The notes under the pieces were generated by a model. It made no database searches. It saw only the letters and a list, made by a program, of their open reading frames with translations, and had not been told where the DNA came from. A program made the position numbers and the translations under genes. Shown piece by piece: positions 32,219 through 43,267 of a DNA stretch of 64,000 nt. Position 1 is the stretch's first letter, and the number at the start of each line of letters is the position of its first letter. This stretch comes from Bacilli bacterium. Lineage in GTDB: Bacteria > Bacillota_I > Bacilli_A > RF39 > UBA660. The stretch covers positions 1-64,000 of the forward strand of contig JAQVKM010000001.1 of assembly GCA_028694645.1 (NCBI GenBank), in the 5' to 3' direction.

Positions 32219-32767
32219 ATGGCAAAGGAAACTGAAGGTGGAACTTGGATCAATGTAAATGGTAATGAAGAAAAAGGACATGTTAATATTTATGGCAGTG
32301 ATCCTAAGGAACTTCATGATGAGTCAATTCACATAAATATTGATTATGATAAAAGAACATTCAATATTAACGAAAAATCCGATGGAGAAAAATCGACAAC
32401 TGATTGCAGTTGCTATTTAACTTCAGCATGCATGAAACATTTTCAAGGAGTATTTAATGATAGTTGTGATGAATTAATGACATTAAGATGGTTTAGAGAT
32501 AAATTTGTGTCAAAGGAAGACATAGAACATTATTATATAACAGCGCCAATTATTGTAAGTAGCATTGATTCTCTAGAAGATAATAGTAAAATTTATGATT
32601 ATATTTATGGTCATATTATAAAACCATGTGTCTCTGCAATAAAAAATGGTGATTATGATTTTGCATATGACAGATATAAGAGTAGTGTTGTTGCGTTAGA
32701 AGACGAATTTGCAAAACCTGCTTTAAAAAAAGAACTTGTTAAGTCTTTAAAATTAAAAACAATATAA
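32219..32767 (+). CDS. hypothetical protein with CFI-box-like Cys/LRxFRD motif
   Basis: CSCYLTSACMKHF...CDELMTLRWFRDKFV. Confidence 0.55.
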   Translation: MAKETEGGTWINVNGNEEKGHVNIYGSDPKELHDESIHINIDYDKRTFNINEKSDGEKSTTDCSCYLTSACMKHFQGVFNDSCDELMTLRWFRDKFVSKEDIEHYYITAPIIVSSIDSLEDNSKIYDYIYGHIIKPCVSAIKNGDYDFAYDRYKSSVVALEDEFAKPALKKELVKSLKLKTI

Positions 32768-32843
32768 AAATATATTTTTTTAGTTAATATTTAATTACTA
32801 CTTATTTAATATCGCAAGAGTTGTCATACTGGGAACTCTAACG

Positions 32844-32848
32844 CACCA
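32844..32848 (+). other. CACCA junction, element 3/element 4 (att-like)
   Basis: Left flank matches 21241 junction; right flank CACCATAATGATTGTAAC-hairpin-terminator matches ssrA-proximal copy. Confidence 0.65.
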
Positions 32849-33043
32849 TAATGATTGTAACTTTAACCTTTAGAGTATGTATAGAAAATACTAGCTAAAT
32901 AAATAGTTAGTATTTTTTTATTTGAAAGTAGAAAAATTAAATAATAAATATAACAACAGATAATCATTATATATAGTAAATATATTTTTATTTACATTAA
33001 ACTAATAATATATTATAATATATGACATTAAGAAAAGGCGATT

Positions 33044-33784
33044 ATGATGACTAAAATAGATGAAATAGTAAATAAAACATATTCCAAATATTCTAACACA
33101 CTTGATTTGTATAAGAATATATATAATATCATAACAAAAACTAATGGTAGATATAATAATTTGAATTATGATGTATTATTAAAATTAGTAGATGAAAACA
33201 TAAATATACTAATAAATATGATTGATAACAATGTTTATGAGATAGATGAAATATTGTATTCTTCATTAGAAGTTGTATTATCTTATTTTCTAAGTGATCA
33301 ATATATTAACAGTGGTAGGCTAGGATCTAATTCAAAAAAAAGAATGGAAAAAGTTAGTGAATTAATTAATTTGAAAAATAGATTCACATTAATTAGTAAT
33401 GATAAAAAAGAATATTCTAATGATGAAATTATAAATTCAACTTTCCTTCTAAAAATAGATGATTTTATGAAATTATATAATGGAAAAAATTATGAAATAT
33501 CTAAATATAAAACAGAAGATGAATTAATTGAAGATTTGAATTCTATAGCATATTCTAAATCACCCATAAGGAAAGCTTATATGTGTTTTGTGTTAGAAAA
33601 TATTAAATTACAGATTGAAGAGAATATTTTAAGTAGTGATTTAAAATATTTACTTGATAGAATAAATTTTTATATTGAAGCTAATAAAAATATTGGATTA
33701 CCAGTTATTGATAGAGTATCTTTTATGAAAATTGAAATGATGATCAAAATAAAAGAATATGAAAAGAGCTATGTTAAATCTTAA
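33044..33784 (+). CDS. hypothetical protein
   Basis: 246-aa ORF downstream of the element 4 flank. Confidence 0.5.
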   Translation: MMTKIDEIVNKTYSKYSNTLDLYKNIYNIITKTNGRYNNLNYDVLLKLVDENINILINMIDNNVYEIDEILYSSLEVVLSYFLSDQYINSGRLGSNSKKRMEKVSELINLKNRFTLISNDKKEYSNDEIINSTFLLKIDDFMKLYNGKNYEISKYKTEDELIEDLNSIAYSKSPIRKAYMCFVLENIKLQIEENILSSDLKYLLDRINFYIEANKNIGLPVIDRVSFMKIEMMIKIKEYEKSYVKS

Positions 33785-34304
33785 TATTAAATATAATATT
33801 AAACTAGTGAATTTATAATATATGATTTTTTAGCTAATACTTAATTACTAGTTATTTTGAATAATGATTAATCAACTCTCAAATATAGAAGAATTGAATA
33901 AAATTTTACTTTTAAAGTAGAAAAAAATTGAATAACAATATATATCTAAATAATAATTTAAAACATTTTGAAATTCCTGATATGATTAATTCAATTAAAG
34001 TAAAAAACATTTTGAAAAATACAATATAAATTAATTCTGTGATTCAAAAGAAGAAGTTTTACAACTATATAAAAAAGCATCGGTTAGATAATCATAAAAA
34101 TCATATTACAAGTAATCCAAAAGCAGTCTTAAATATGACTGTTTTTTTGTATATAAAACTTAAAATAATGGAAATAAAATTTATTGATTTTTTTTATTAA
34201 TTTTAAATTTTTTAAATAATGTGATACAATTAATTTGTAAGATAATGTTAGGAGGGGAGATAAATATCATATAAGACAATAAACTAATTATTTAAGGAGG
34301 AAAT

Positions 34305-35078
34305 ATGGAAGAAAAATTCAAAAAATTATTAAATTTCAATAAAATAATGGGATTAATACACTTTATACAATTTATTATAATGTTATTTTTAGCTACTAAT
34401 GTAATACAAAAAATATCACAATTTAAGCCAATGATTACACAAAATTATTTAGCTTATAATATTAAAACACAATCATTAGAACCAGCAGTAAGAAATTTAT
34501 TTGAATTACCTTTTGGTATATTAGTTGCATCATTTTTATTAATTTCAGCTTTAGCACATTTAATTATTTGTTTAAATAGTAAAAAATATGTTGAAGATTT
34601 AAAAAATGGAATAAATAAATTTAGATGGTTTGAATATGCTATTAGTTCATCAATTATGATTGTTTTAATAGCTACTTTATTTGGAGTATATGATATTGCA
34701 TCTTTGATATTAATATTTGCTTCTAATGCAATAATGAATATTTTTGGATTAATAATGGAAGAAATGAATATCAAAACTAAAAAAACAAAATGGGGACCAT
34801 TTATTTATGGAGGAATCATTGGTATAGTTCCTTGGATTACTATTTTATTATATATGTTTGGAACAGGTAATTTTGATTTAGTACCATGGTTTGTATGGGC
34901 AATAATCATAACTTATTTTGTTTTCTTTAGTACATTTCCTATTAACATGTATCTTCAGTATAAAAAAGTTGGAAAATGGAAAGATTATTTATATGGTGAA
35001 AAAATTTATATTATACTAAGTTTAGTAGCTAAAACAGCACTTGCTTGGTTAGTTTTATTTGGAGCAATGCAACCATAA
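34305..35078 (+). CDS. heliorhodopsin
   Basis: RWFEYAISSSIMIVLIA, GIVPW, YLQYKKVGKWKDYLYGEKIYIILSLVAKTALAW (putative retinal lysine in SLVAK). Confidence 0.9.
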   Translation: MEEKFKKLLNFNKIMGLIHFIQFIIMLFLATNVIQKISQFKPMITQNYLAYNIKTQSLEPAVRNLFELPFGILVASFLLISALAHLIICLNSKKYVEDLKNGINKFRWFEYAISSSIMIVLIATLFGVYDIASLILIFASNAIMNIFGLIMEEMNIKTKKTKWGPFIYGGIIGIVPWITILLYMFGTGNFDLVPWFVWAIIITYFVFFSTFPINMYLQYKKVGKWKDYLYGEKIYIILSLVAKTALAWLVLFGAMQP

Positions 35079-35095
35079 TTAAAGGAGAGATGAAA

Positions 35096-36145
35096 ATGAA
35101 TAATATTAAAGTCGTTCAATATGGATGTGGAAAAATGTCTATATATACAATGAGATATGTAGAAGAAAAAGGCGGAACAATTGTTGGAGCAATTGATATT
35201 AATCCAGATGTAATTGGGAAAGATATATCTGAGTTATTAAATTGTGAAAAAAAAGGAGTAACAGTTGTTTCTATTGATAATGCCGAACAAATGTTAAAAG
35301 AAGTAAAACCTGATATATGTATTATTACAACTATGAGTTTGATGAATGATGTTAAAGATGCTTTTATGTTATGTGCTAAATTAGGTATCAATGCTATTAG
35401 TACTTGTGAAGAAGCTTTTTATCCTTTTAATTCATCACCAGTTATTACTAAACAAATAGATGAATTGGCTAAAGCTAATAATTGTACAATAACAGGTAGT
35501 GGATATCAAGATGCTTTTTGGGGAAATTTAATATCTACATTAGCTGGATCAACTCAAAAAATTACAAAAATAAAAGGAAGTTCTTCTTATAATGTAGAAG
35601 ATTATGGAATAGCTCTAGCTAAAGCACATGGAGCAGGACTTGATATAAATGAATTTAATAATCAAATAGCAAGTTCTGATAATATAACAGAAGAACAAAG
35701 AAATGAATTGATTTTAAATGGTCAATTTATGCCAAGTTATATGTGGAATGTTAATGGTTGGTTATGTGATAAACTAGGTTTAACTGTAATATCACAAACA
35801 CAAAAATGTGTTCCTCAAATTAATGAAGAAGATCTTGAATCATCAACTTTAAATATGATTGTTAAAGCCGGTAATGCAACAGGAATGAGTGCTGTTGTAA
35901 CAACAAAAACGGTAGAAGGAATAACAATTGAAACAGAGTGTATTGGTAAGATATATTCAAAAGAAGATTATGATTGCAATAATTGGACAATTTATGGTGA
36001 ACCAGATACAAACTTAATAATTAATCGCCCTGCAACAGTAGAATTAACATGTGCTACTGTTGTTAATAGAATTATGGATGTAATTAATGCTAAACCAGGA
36101 TTTATTCCAACATCACAAATGGGAGAATTAAAATTTATTAAATAA
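35096..36145 (+). CDS. DapB-like NAD(P)-dependent dehydrogenase (2,4-diaminopentanoate dehydrogenase-like)
   Basis: VVQYGCGKMSIYTMRYVEEKGGTIVGAIDINPDVIGKD; SD AAAGGAG before ATG 35096. Confidence 0.75.
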   Translation: MNNIKVVQYGCGKMSIYTMRYVEEKGGTIVGAIDINPDVIGKDISELLNCEKKGVTVVSIDNAEQMLKEVKPDICIITTMSLMNDVKDAFMLCAKLGINAISTCEEAFYPFNSSPVITKQIDELAKANNCTITGSGYQDAFWGNLISTLAGSTQKITKIKGSSSYNVEDYGIALAKAHGAGLDINEFNNQIASSDNITEEQRNELILNGQFMPSYMWNVNGWLCDKLGLTVISQTQKCVPQINEEDLESSTLNMIVKAGNATGMSAVVTTKTVEGITIETECIGKIYSKEDYDCNNWTIYGEPDTNLIINRPATVELTCATVVNRIMDVINAKPGFIPTSQMGELKFIK

Positions 36146-36151
36146 TTATAA

Positions 36152-36184
36152 TTAAAAAGTTAGGATTAAATCCTAACTTTTTTT
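36152..36184. terminator. bidirectional terminator
   Basis: AAAAAGTTAGGATTAAATCCTAACTTTTTTT. Confidence 0.8.
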
Positions 36185-36910
36185 ATTAATATATACTTTT
36201 TCTGAATTACTTTTTTCTTGGAATAAAATTTTATCTTTAAAAACCTTTAGTTTATTTAAAAGTGATAATCTATTATCATCAAATGATTTATTAACTTCAA
36301 AATTTTGACCAGTTATAATAAAATTCCATATTTTATTATTATAATTTATTTTTTCATTAATAATAAAAGAAAAATTATAGTTGTTTATTTTTTGAATTGA
36401 TGTAGTTAAATACTCATTTGGAATTTCTTCTTTTTTCATTTCATAAAAGTAAGCATTTTTAATCATAATTTTATTTAAATTAATGTCATAAATTTCTTCC
36501 ATAATTTGACCATCAAATAATATTTTATTTGTATATTTTTTAAAAATTACTTTTTTATTAATAATATAATTATTTTCTGTTGCTATATGTGCATATGTTT
36601 TAATCTCATCATACTTATTTAATTCATCTTTATTATTACAAGAATTATTTGAATATAACATATTTGTATCATTTTTTTGTTTAATAAAAATCCATATATT
36701 TTTATCATCAAATATTTTAAAATTATCAAATCCATTTTTAATTTTAATAATACAATTATCTTGATCTATATTCATTCCACAAATGAAATCATCTTTTAAT
36801 AATTGTGCTATATGTCTAATTAAACAATGATTATTTTTTATAAATTTTATAATATTATTATTTAAACCAGCTATTTTTAAATAACTTGCTATGGTATTTG
36901 TGTCTCTCAT
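36173..36910 (-). CDS. hypothetical protein
   Basis: 245-aa ORF upstream of recG on the opposite strand. Confidence 0.5.
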   Translation of the reverse strand: MRDTNTIASYLKIAGLNNNIIKFIKNNHCLIRHIAQLLKDDFICGMNIDQDNCIIKIKNGFDNFKIFDDKNIWIFIKQKNDTNMLYSNNSCNNKDELNKYDEIKTYAHIATENNYIINKKVIFKKYTNKILFDGQIMEEIYDINLNKIMIKNAYFYEMKKEEIPNEYLTTSIQKINNYNFSFIINEKINYNNKIWNFIITGQNFEVNKSFDDNRLSLLNKLKVFKDKILFQEKSNSEKVYINKKS

Positions 36911-37130
36911 TTTTACAACCTCTGTTTACTACTAAATTTACGTGTATATATTGTAGCATAAATTTTATATTTTGCAAATTATTTTTTACAAATATTTTAA
37001 AGTATATAAAAAATATATGATATACTTGATTTATAAAGGATATATTAAAATATAGATGTATAATAAGATATAATGATAGTGATATTTGACACACAAACAA
37101 ATGTTTGTTATAATTATTAGGTGGTGAAAT

Positions 37131-39119
37131 ATGGAAACATTAGATAGTATAAAAGGGTTAGGACCTAAAAATATAAAATTATTAAATAAACTTGGAATAT
37201 ATGATATGAAATCTTTAATTGAATTTTATCCATTTCGTTATGATATTTTAAAAAGAAGTGATATTAATACTCTTAATGATAAAGAATTGATAGTTATTGA
37301 TGGATATGTAGAAAGTATTCCTAATGTATTTTATATTAATAAAAAATTAGATAAAATGACTTTTAAAATTAATATAGGTTTAACTATATTAAGTGTAATT
37401 ATTTTTAATAGAGGTTTTTTAAAAAGTAAAATAGGAATAAAAGAAAAGATAACTATTATTGGTAAATATGATAAATTACATAACAGTGTAACAGCTAGTG
37501 ATATAAGATTTGGATTATTAGAAACAGATAAAATTGAGCCAGTTTATCATACTACATATGGAATAAATGGAAAACAGATAAGTAAATATATAGATAATGC
37601 ATTACAACAAAAAATAAGAATTAAAGATTATATTCCAGATTATTTAAAAGAGAAATATAAGTTTAGAAATAAAGAACAAGATATTTATGAAATACATAAA
37701 CCTAATAATCAAAATAATTTAAAAAAATCTTTAAATAGAATTAAATATGAAGAATTATTTTTGTTTATGTTGAAAATGAATTATTTAAAAAACAACAAAA
37801 ATATTAAAATAGGATTAAAAAGAAATGTTGGATTTGAAAAGATAGAAGATTTTATTAATAAATTACCATTTCAGTTAACACAAGATCAATATAAAAGTGT
37901 AAAAGAAATTTATGATAATTTGATTGATGAAAAAAGAATGAATAGATTATTGCAAGGTGATGTTGGAAGTGGTAAAACAATTGTTTCAATAATAAGTATG
38001 TATATTAATTATTTAAGTGGATATCAAAGTGCCTTGATGGCTCCAACTGAAATTCTAGCTACTCAACATTATAATAATATAAAAAAATTATTTGAAGGAT
38101 ATGATATTAAAGTAGCTTTATTAACTGGAAAATTAAAAGCAAAAGAAAAAAAAGAAATTTATGATAAAATCAAAAATAATGAAATTGATTTTATTATAGG
38201 AACACATGCCTTAATATCTAAAGATGTTATCTATAATAACTTAGGTTTAGTAATAACAGATGAACAACACCGTTTTGGGGTTAATCAAAGAGGTAATTTA
38301 AAAAACAAAGGATTAACACCTGATATTTTATATATGAGTGCAACTCCTATACCAAGAACTTATGCTTTAACTTTATATGGTGATATGGATATATCAAATA
38401 TTAAAACAATACCAACAGGTAAAAAAGAAATTATAACAACAATAAAGAAAAATAGTGAAATTAAAGATGTTTTATCGTCAATGTATGAACAATTAAAATT
38501 GAATCATCAAATATATGTAATAGCTCCACTAATAGAAGAAAGTGATAAAATTGATTTAGAAAATGTTACAACATTATCTGATAAAATAAATAAAGCGTTT
38601 GGTAAATACTATAAAATTGGTATTTTACATGGCAAATTAAGTAATCAAGAAAAAGAAGAAGTTATGAACAAATTTCAAAAAAATGAAATCAATATTTTAA
38701 TTAGTACAACGGTAGTTGAGGTTGGTGTAGATGTAAAAAATGCTACTATGATTGTTATATTTGATGCTTTTAGATATGGTTTATCATCATTACATCAATT
38801 AAGAGGAAGAGTAGGTAGAAATGATTTACAATCTTATTGTATTTTAATTAGTAATAATGAAACAGAAAGATTAAAAATATTGACAGAAACAAATGATGGA
38901 TTTAAAATAAGTGAAGAAGATTTCCTTATCAGAGGTAGTGGAGATTTATTTGGTTCTAAACAAAGTGGAGATATGGTCTTTAGAGTGGCTGATTTTAAAA
39001 AAGATTATAAAATTTTGTTAAAAGCTAAAGAAGATAGTGAAGAATTTTTAAATAATGATTTAATAAATAGCAATGTTTTAATAAAAGAATTATTATTTAA
39101 TAATCAAGAATTAAATTAG
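37131..39119 (+). CDS. recG: ATP-dependent DNA helicase RecG
   Basis: LLQGDVGSGKTIVS, DEQHRFGVNQRG, SATPIPRT, QLRGRVGRN. Confidence 0.95.
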   Translation: METLDSIKGLGPKNIKLLNKLGIYDMKSLIEFYPFRYDILKRSDINTLNDKELIVIDGYVESIPNVFYINKKLDKMTFKINIGLTILSVIIFNRGFLKSKIGIKEKITIIGKYDKLHNSVTASDIRFGLLETDKIEPVYHTTYGINGKQISKYIDNALQQKIRIKDYIPDYLKEKYKFRNKEQDIYEIHKPNNQNNLKKSLNRIKYEELFLFMLKMNYLKNNKNIKIGLKRNVGFEKIEDFINKLPFQLTQDQYKSVKEIYDNLIDEKRMNRLLQGDVGSGKTIVSIISMYINYLSGYQSALMAPTEILATQHYNNIKKLFEGYDIKVALLTGKLKAKEKKEIYDKIKNNEIDFIIGTHALISKDVIYNNLGLVITDEQHRFGVNQRGNLKNKGLTPDILYMSATPIPRTYALTLYGDMDISNIKTIPTGKKEIITTIKKNSEIKDVLSSMYEQLKLNHQIYVIAPLIEESDKIDLENVTTLSDKINKAFGKYYKIGILHGKLSNQEKEEVMNKFQKNEINILISTTVVEVGVDVKNATMIVIFDAFRYGLSSLHQLRGRVGRNDLQSYCILISNNETERLKILTETNDGFKISEEDFLIRGSGDLFGSKQSGDMVFRVADFKKDYKILLKAKEDSEEFLNNDLINSNVLIKELLFNNQELN

Positions 39120-39127
39120 GAGAATTT

Positions 39128-39556
39128 ATGAAAAATATAGAAATTAAATATGAATTAATTAGTAAAATAAATAAAAGAAATAAAATAATTAGTTATATTA
39201 AAGAATTTACATGTATAGAATTTATGACAGCATTAATGGTTATGACTTTTTTTATACCAATTTTAAAGAATCATTTATTACTAAAATTATTTGTTTCATC
39301 TATTGCACCTGTTACTATTATAGTAGCATCAAAAGTAACTGTTAAAATATTAAATTTTAAATGTGAACAATTAAAAAATAAAGTAAAGAAAATAGATAAT
39401 ATTATATTGAATAATGAATTAATTAAAGAAAAAAATGAAAAAAAGAAATATGAAAAAGAAGATAGGGATGTTAATAAATTAAATGAATTAATTAAATTAA
39501 GAGAAAGTATATTAAGTAATAGTGATGATATAATACTAGAAAATAAAATTAAATAA
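39128..39556 (+). CDS. hypothetical membrane protein
   Basis: 142 aa with hydrophobic segments; 8 nt downstream of recG. Confidence 0.55.
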   Translation: MKNIEIKYELISKINKRNKIISYIKEFTCIEFMTALMVMTFFIPILKNHLLLKLFVSSIAPVTIIVASKVTVKILNFKCEQLKNKVKKIDNIILNNELIKEKNEKKKYEKEDRDVNKLNELIKLRESILSNSDDIILENKIK

Positions 39557-39676
39557 GATATTAATATTATAGATAAAAAGATTGACTTTTTATCATAAAC
39601 ACTCTATAATTATACTAGCGTGATGATAGTCACGCAAACACTCTTACGAACTAAAGTTGAGAGTGTGCAACCAAAA

Positions 39677-39840
39677 CCCCCTGAGGCGCCGAAAGGCGTC
39701 ATTTTTTTTGAAAAACTTTCAAAATTGATTAATTATTGTAAAATAAGACTAAAAGTTACCAATTTTGTTCATAAATTATAGTTTGAAATAGTACCTAAAT
39801 AGTACCTAGATGTGTAATTTTAGGTACTATTTAGGTACTA
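39677..39840 (+). other. att-like module A
   Basis: CCCCCTGAGGCGCCGAAAGGCGTCATTTTTTTT; TTGTAAAATAAGACTAAAAG at 39736; TAGTACCTAAATAGTACCTA (39789-39808) / TAGGTACTATTTAGGTACTA (39821-39840) inverted pair. Confidence 0.6.
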
Positions 39841-39964
39841 AAATTAGTAAAAAAAAATAAATATTCAATAATAATAGTAATTTTAGATACATTTTTATGC
39901 ATTTTAAGTTAAATCAACTGGTTTTGTTCCATTTATATGATAAAATGTAAATAGGAGTGGTTTT

Positions 39965-41728
39965 ATGAATAGTAGTTTAATAGAAGGATTGGGTATTAAT
40001 AAATTAGAAAATTTTTTGTTAAGAACTAAGAAAATAAATCCAGTAATAAATCAGCGGGATAAATATCCTATTTGGGATGGGGAAATATTAGTATATATAT
40101 CTGAATGTATGGAAAAGAAAAATTTATACTGTAGAATTCCGGTGCAAATAAAATCAGAATTAATGTCTGATGGTAAAAAAGATGAAGAAACGTATTCAGT
40201 AGAAATTTCTGATTTAGAAAAGTATGCAGACGAAGGTGGAGTTTTATTTATAAAAGTATTATATGATGAAAAAAAAGATTTTGGATATTTTTATATGAAA
40301 AATCTTATTAAAGGTGATATAAGAGATATTTTAACTGAAACTAAAATAAATCAAAAATTTAAAACAATTCATTTGAAAGAAATTAATAATGAAAAAAATC
40401 TTTTTACTTTATTTTCAAATTTTAAAATACATAGAGAATTACAAATGCAATTACCAAAACTTATTGATAATAATTTTTGGAAAAGAGATTCAACAATTTA
40501 TACATTTGGTTGTGGTAACATTAACGATATTGTCATTGATGATCAATATGCTTATGCTAAAACAAATCTTAATTCATATGCTTATATTGGAAAAATTAAA
40601 TTTGATCAACTGACAAGAAAACTTAGTATTGAAGTAAGTACGAATAAAGCCAAATATTATAATGTTATAGAACAAAAATATTCTAAAAAAGAAAAAATAA
40701 TTAAAATCAGTGATTATGTGTATTTTGATAATGAATATAAATTGCAAGTCAAAAATAGCATAAATAGGGAAAATTCACTTAGAGAAACGATAAACGATTT
40801 AGAATTTGTTTTAGATTTATATATAAATAAAAACATAAAAATCGGTAATGGACCTGAGATTAATTTTGAATTCGATAATAAGATTATTATAGAAACTCGA
40901 ATCAAACAAATAGAAGCTGATTTGAAATATTTAAAAGGAGCTGCAAATATAATTTCTTCTTTAAATATTCCTATTGAAAGCATTAAAGTAAAAGATGTTG
41001 TTAATGATGAAAAGCTGGTATGCAATATTTATGAAATAATTAGTCAAAAAAACACTGTTAAATTTGATGACATAAATAGCGATACAATAATTAATGTTGT
41101 AGATGTTTTAGGAATTGTCTTTTTAATATATTTTGTAAAAAAAGCAGATGGTAGTTATATAGGTTACAATTTTTTGAAAGATGATTATGTATATAATAAC
41201 TTTTCTTTAGAATTAGATGAAACTGTTCAACTTAGTCGATATTTTGGATTAAAAAGTGATATTTTAGGAAAAATAATATTTGATTCAGAAATCATTATTA
41301 GCGAGATTAAAAATTGTACTAAAAATGAGGTAACAATAATTTATATAAATAATTTGATGTTAGAATTTATAAAGGCTTATGATGAAAATCATAAATTTGA
41401 ATATTTAGATATAGCAAGAAAAATAAATAATATTCTGAGAAAACAACGTGAATATTATTCAGAATCTTTCTATCAGATAAACAGATTTCAAATTTTAAAA
41501 AGAACTAAAGAATTGTTGTCTGAAAATATATATACATTAACAAGAATAAAAGTTAACGAAAAAGATAATAATGTATGTGTTTGTTGCTGTTGTATATTAC
41601 TAGAGCAGTATGAAGAGTTTGTAATTTATTTTGAACAATTAGATATCGAAACTAAAGAGACATTTAAGAACTGGGCAATATATAATTTGATTCCCAAAGA
41701 GATAAATTTGCACAAATACAATAAATAG
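39965..41728 (+). CDS. hypothetical protein, 587 aa
   Basis: Long ORF with RBS; no family recognised. Confidence 0.6.
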   Translation: MNSSLIEGLGINKLENFLLRTKKINPVINQRDKYPIWDGEILVYISECMEKKNLYCRIPVQIKSELMSDGKKDEETYSVEISDLEKYADEGGVLFIKVLYDEKKDFGYFYMKNLIKGDIRDILTETKINQKFKTIHLKEINNEKNLFTLFSNFKIHRELQMQLPKLIDNNFWKRDSTIYTFGCGNINDIVIDDQYAYAKTNLNSYAYIGKIKFDQLTRKLSIEVSTNKAKYYNVIEQKYSKKEKIIKISDYVYFDNEYKLQVKNSINRENSLRETINDLEFVLDLYINKNIKIGNGPEINFEFDNKIIIETRIKQIEADLKYLKGAANIISSLNIPIESIKVKDVVNDEKLVCNIYEIISQKNTVKFDDINSDTIINVVDVLGIVFLIYFVKKADGSYIGYNFLKDDYVYNNFSLELDETVQLSRYFGLKSDILGKIIFDSEIIISEIKNCTKNEVTIIYINNLMLEFIKAYDENHKFEYLDIARKINNILRKQREYYSESFYQINRFQILKRTKELLSENIYTLTRIKVNEKDNNVCVCCCCILLEQYEEFVIYFEQLDIETKETFKNWAIYNLIPKEINLHKYNK

Positions 41729-41749
41729 TATATAATCTATTTATTAATT

Positions 41750-41955
41750 AAATCGTGATCAATTTGAAGTAGTTTTTAAATTAATTTAAAGAGAGTCATT
41801 GTTAAGTGTAAAATGACAATTGTTTAAAAATGAATTACGTTTTGTGAATTTAATTCGTATTACTACGTTATAAGTTTAGAGTGATAGTTATAATAACTAT
41901 AAAAAAGATGGTACCACGGGTTATCTCGTTCTTTTAGAACAGATAATTCGTGTTT
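41750..41955 (+). promoter_or_regulatory. T-box leader (tRNA-Tyr)
   Basis: AAGATGGTACCACGGG T-box antiterminator sequence, then GGGTTATCTCGTTC...GAACAGATAATTCGTGTTTTTT terminator upstream of tyrS. Confidence 0.88.
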
Positions 41956-42031
41956 TTTGTATAAAGGAGGTGGTTTTATGGATAGTGATTATTATTATAG
42001 TAGAAAAACAAACATGAGAGGAGATAATAAT

Positions 42032-43258
42032 ATGAATTGTTTTGAAACATTAAAAAGTAGAGGTTATATATACCAAACTACACATGAAGATGAAATTAAA
42101 AAATTATTAAATGGAGAACCTATAACTTTCTATCTTGGGATAGATCCAACAGCAGATAGTTTACATATAGGGCACTTCTTTGCTTTAACTATGGCAAGAT
42201 GGTTACAAGACTTTGGACATAAAGCCATTATCTTAGTAGGAGGTGCTACAGCTTTAATAGGAGATCCTACAGGTAAGTCAGATATGAGAAGTATGTTAAC
42301 TATTGAACAAGTAGAACATAATAAAAAAGAAGTAAAGGAATTAGTAAAAAGGTTTGTTAAGGAAGATACTTTAATAGTAGATAATAGCACATGGTTTAAA
42401 GGAAGAGAATATGTAGATTTTATGAGAGATATTGGAATTCATTTCAATGTTAATAAAATGCTAGCAACAGATGTATATAAAAATAGACTTCAAAATGGAG
42501 GGTTAACATTCTTAGAAATGGGATATATGTTAATGCAAGCATTTGATTTTACATTCCTAAATAATAATAATGATTGTATATTACAAATAGGTGGTTCTGA
42601 TCAATGGGCTAATATTGTAGCTGGAGTTGATCTAGGAAGAAAACTAAATAATAAAGAAAATAAGGAAGTGGAAGTTTTATTTGGTTTAACTTGTCCATTA
42701 CTAGTTAAAGCAGATGGAGAAAAGATGGGGAAAACTTCTAGTGGTACTTTATGGGTATCAAGAGAAAAGACAGATAGTTATGATTTTTATCAAGCATTTG
42801 TAAATTCATTTGACGAAGATGTAGAAAGGCTTTTATCTTTTTTTACTAGATTAGAAATAGAAGATATTAAAAGATTATGTAAAGAAGATATAGTGGATGC
42901 TAAAAAGCTAATGGCTTTTGAAGTAACTAAATTAGTTCATGGAGAAGAAGAGGCAAATAAAGTAAAGAAAATATCAGACGATATATTTAGTGGTACAGGA
43001 AGTTCTGAAAATATGCCATTTTTTAAATTAGAAAATTTTGAAGAACAAAATATATTAGATTTTTTAAATTGTATAGGAATAGTTTCATCAAAAAGTGAAG
43101 CAAGAAGATTAGTAGAACAAAATGGTATATCAATTAATAAAATTAAAGTAAATGATATAGATAGAAAAATAACTATATCTGATTTCATTGATGGAGAATT
43201 AATTGTACAAAAAGGTAAAAAGGTGTTTTTAAAAGTAACAATTGAAAGTGAAAATTAG
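42032..43258 (+). CDS. tyrS: tyrosyl-tRNA synthetase
   Basis: GIDPTADSLHIGHFFAL (HIGH), QIGGSDQWANI, KMGKTSSG; S4-like C-terminus. The ORF opens at 41957; ATG 42032 follows AGAGGAG. Confidence 0.93.
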   Translation: MNCFETLKSRGYIYQTTHEDEIKKLLNGEPITFYLGIDPTADSLHIGHFFALTMARWLQDFGHKAIILVGGATALIGDPTGKSDMRSMLTIEQVEHNKKEVKELVKRFVKEDTLIVDNSTWFKGREYVDFMRDIGIHFNVNKMLATDVYKNRLQNGGLTFLEMGYMLMQAFDFTFLNNNNDCILQIGGSDQWANIVAGVDLGRKLNNKENKEVEVLFGLTCPLLVKADGEKMGKTSSGTLWVSREKTDSYDFYQAFVNSFDEDVERLLSFFTRLEIEDIKRLCKEDIVDAKKLMAFEVTKLVHGEEEANKVKKISDDIFSGTGSSENMPFFKLENFEEQNILDFLNCIGIVSSKSEARRLVEQNGISINKIKVNDIDRKITISDFIDGELIVQKGKKVFLKVTIESEN

Positions 43259-43267
43259 AATTATTTT

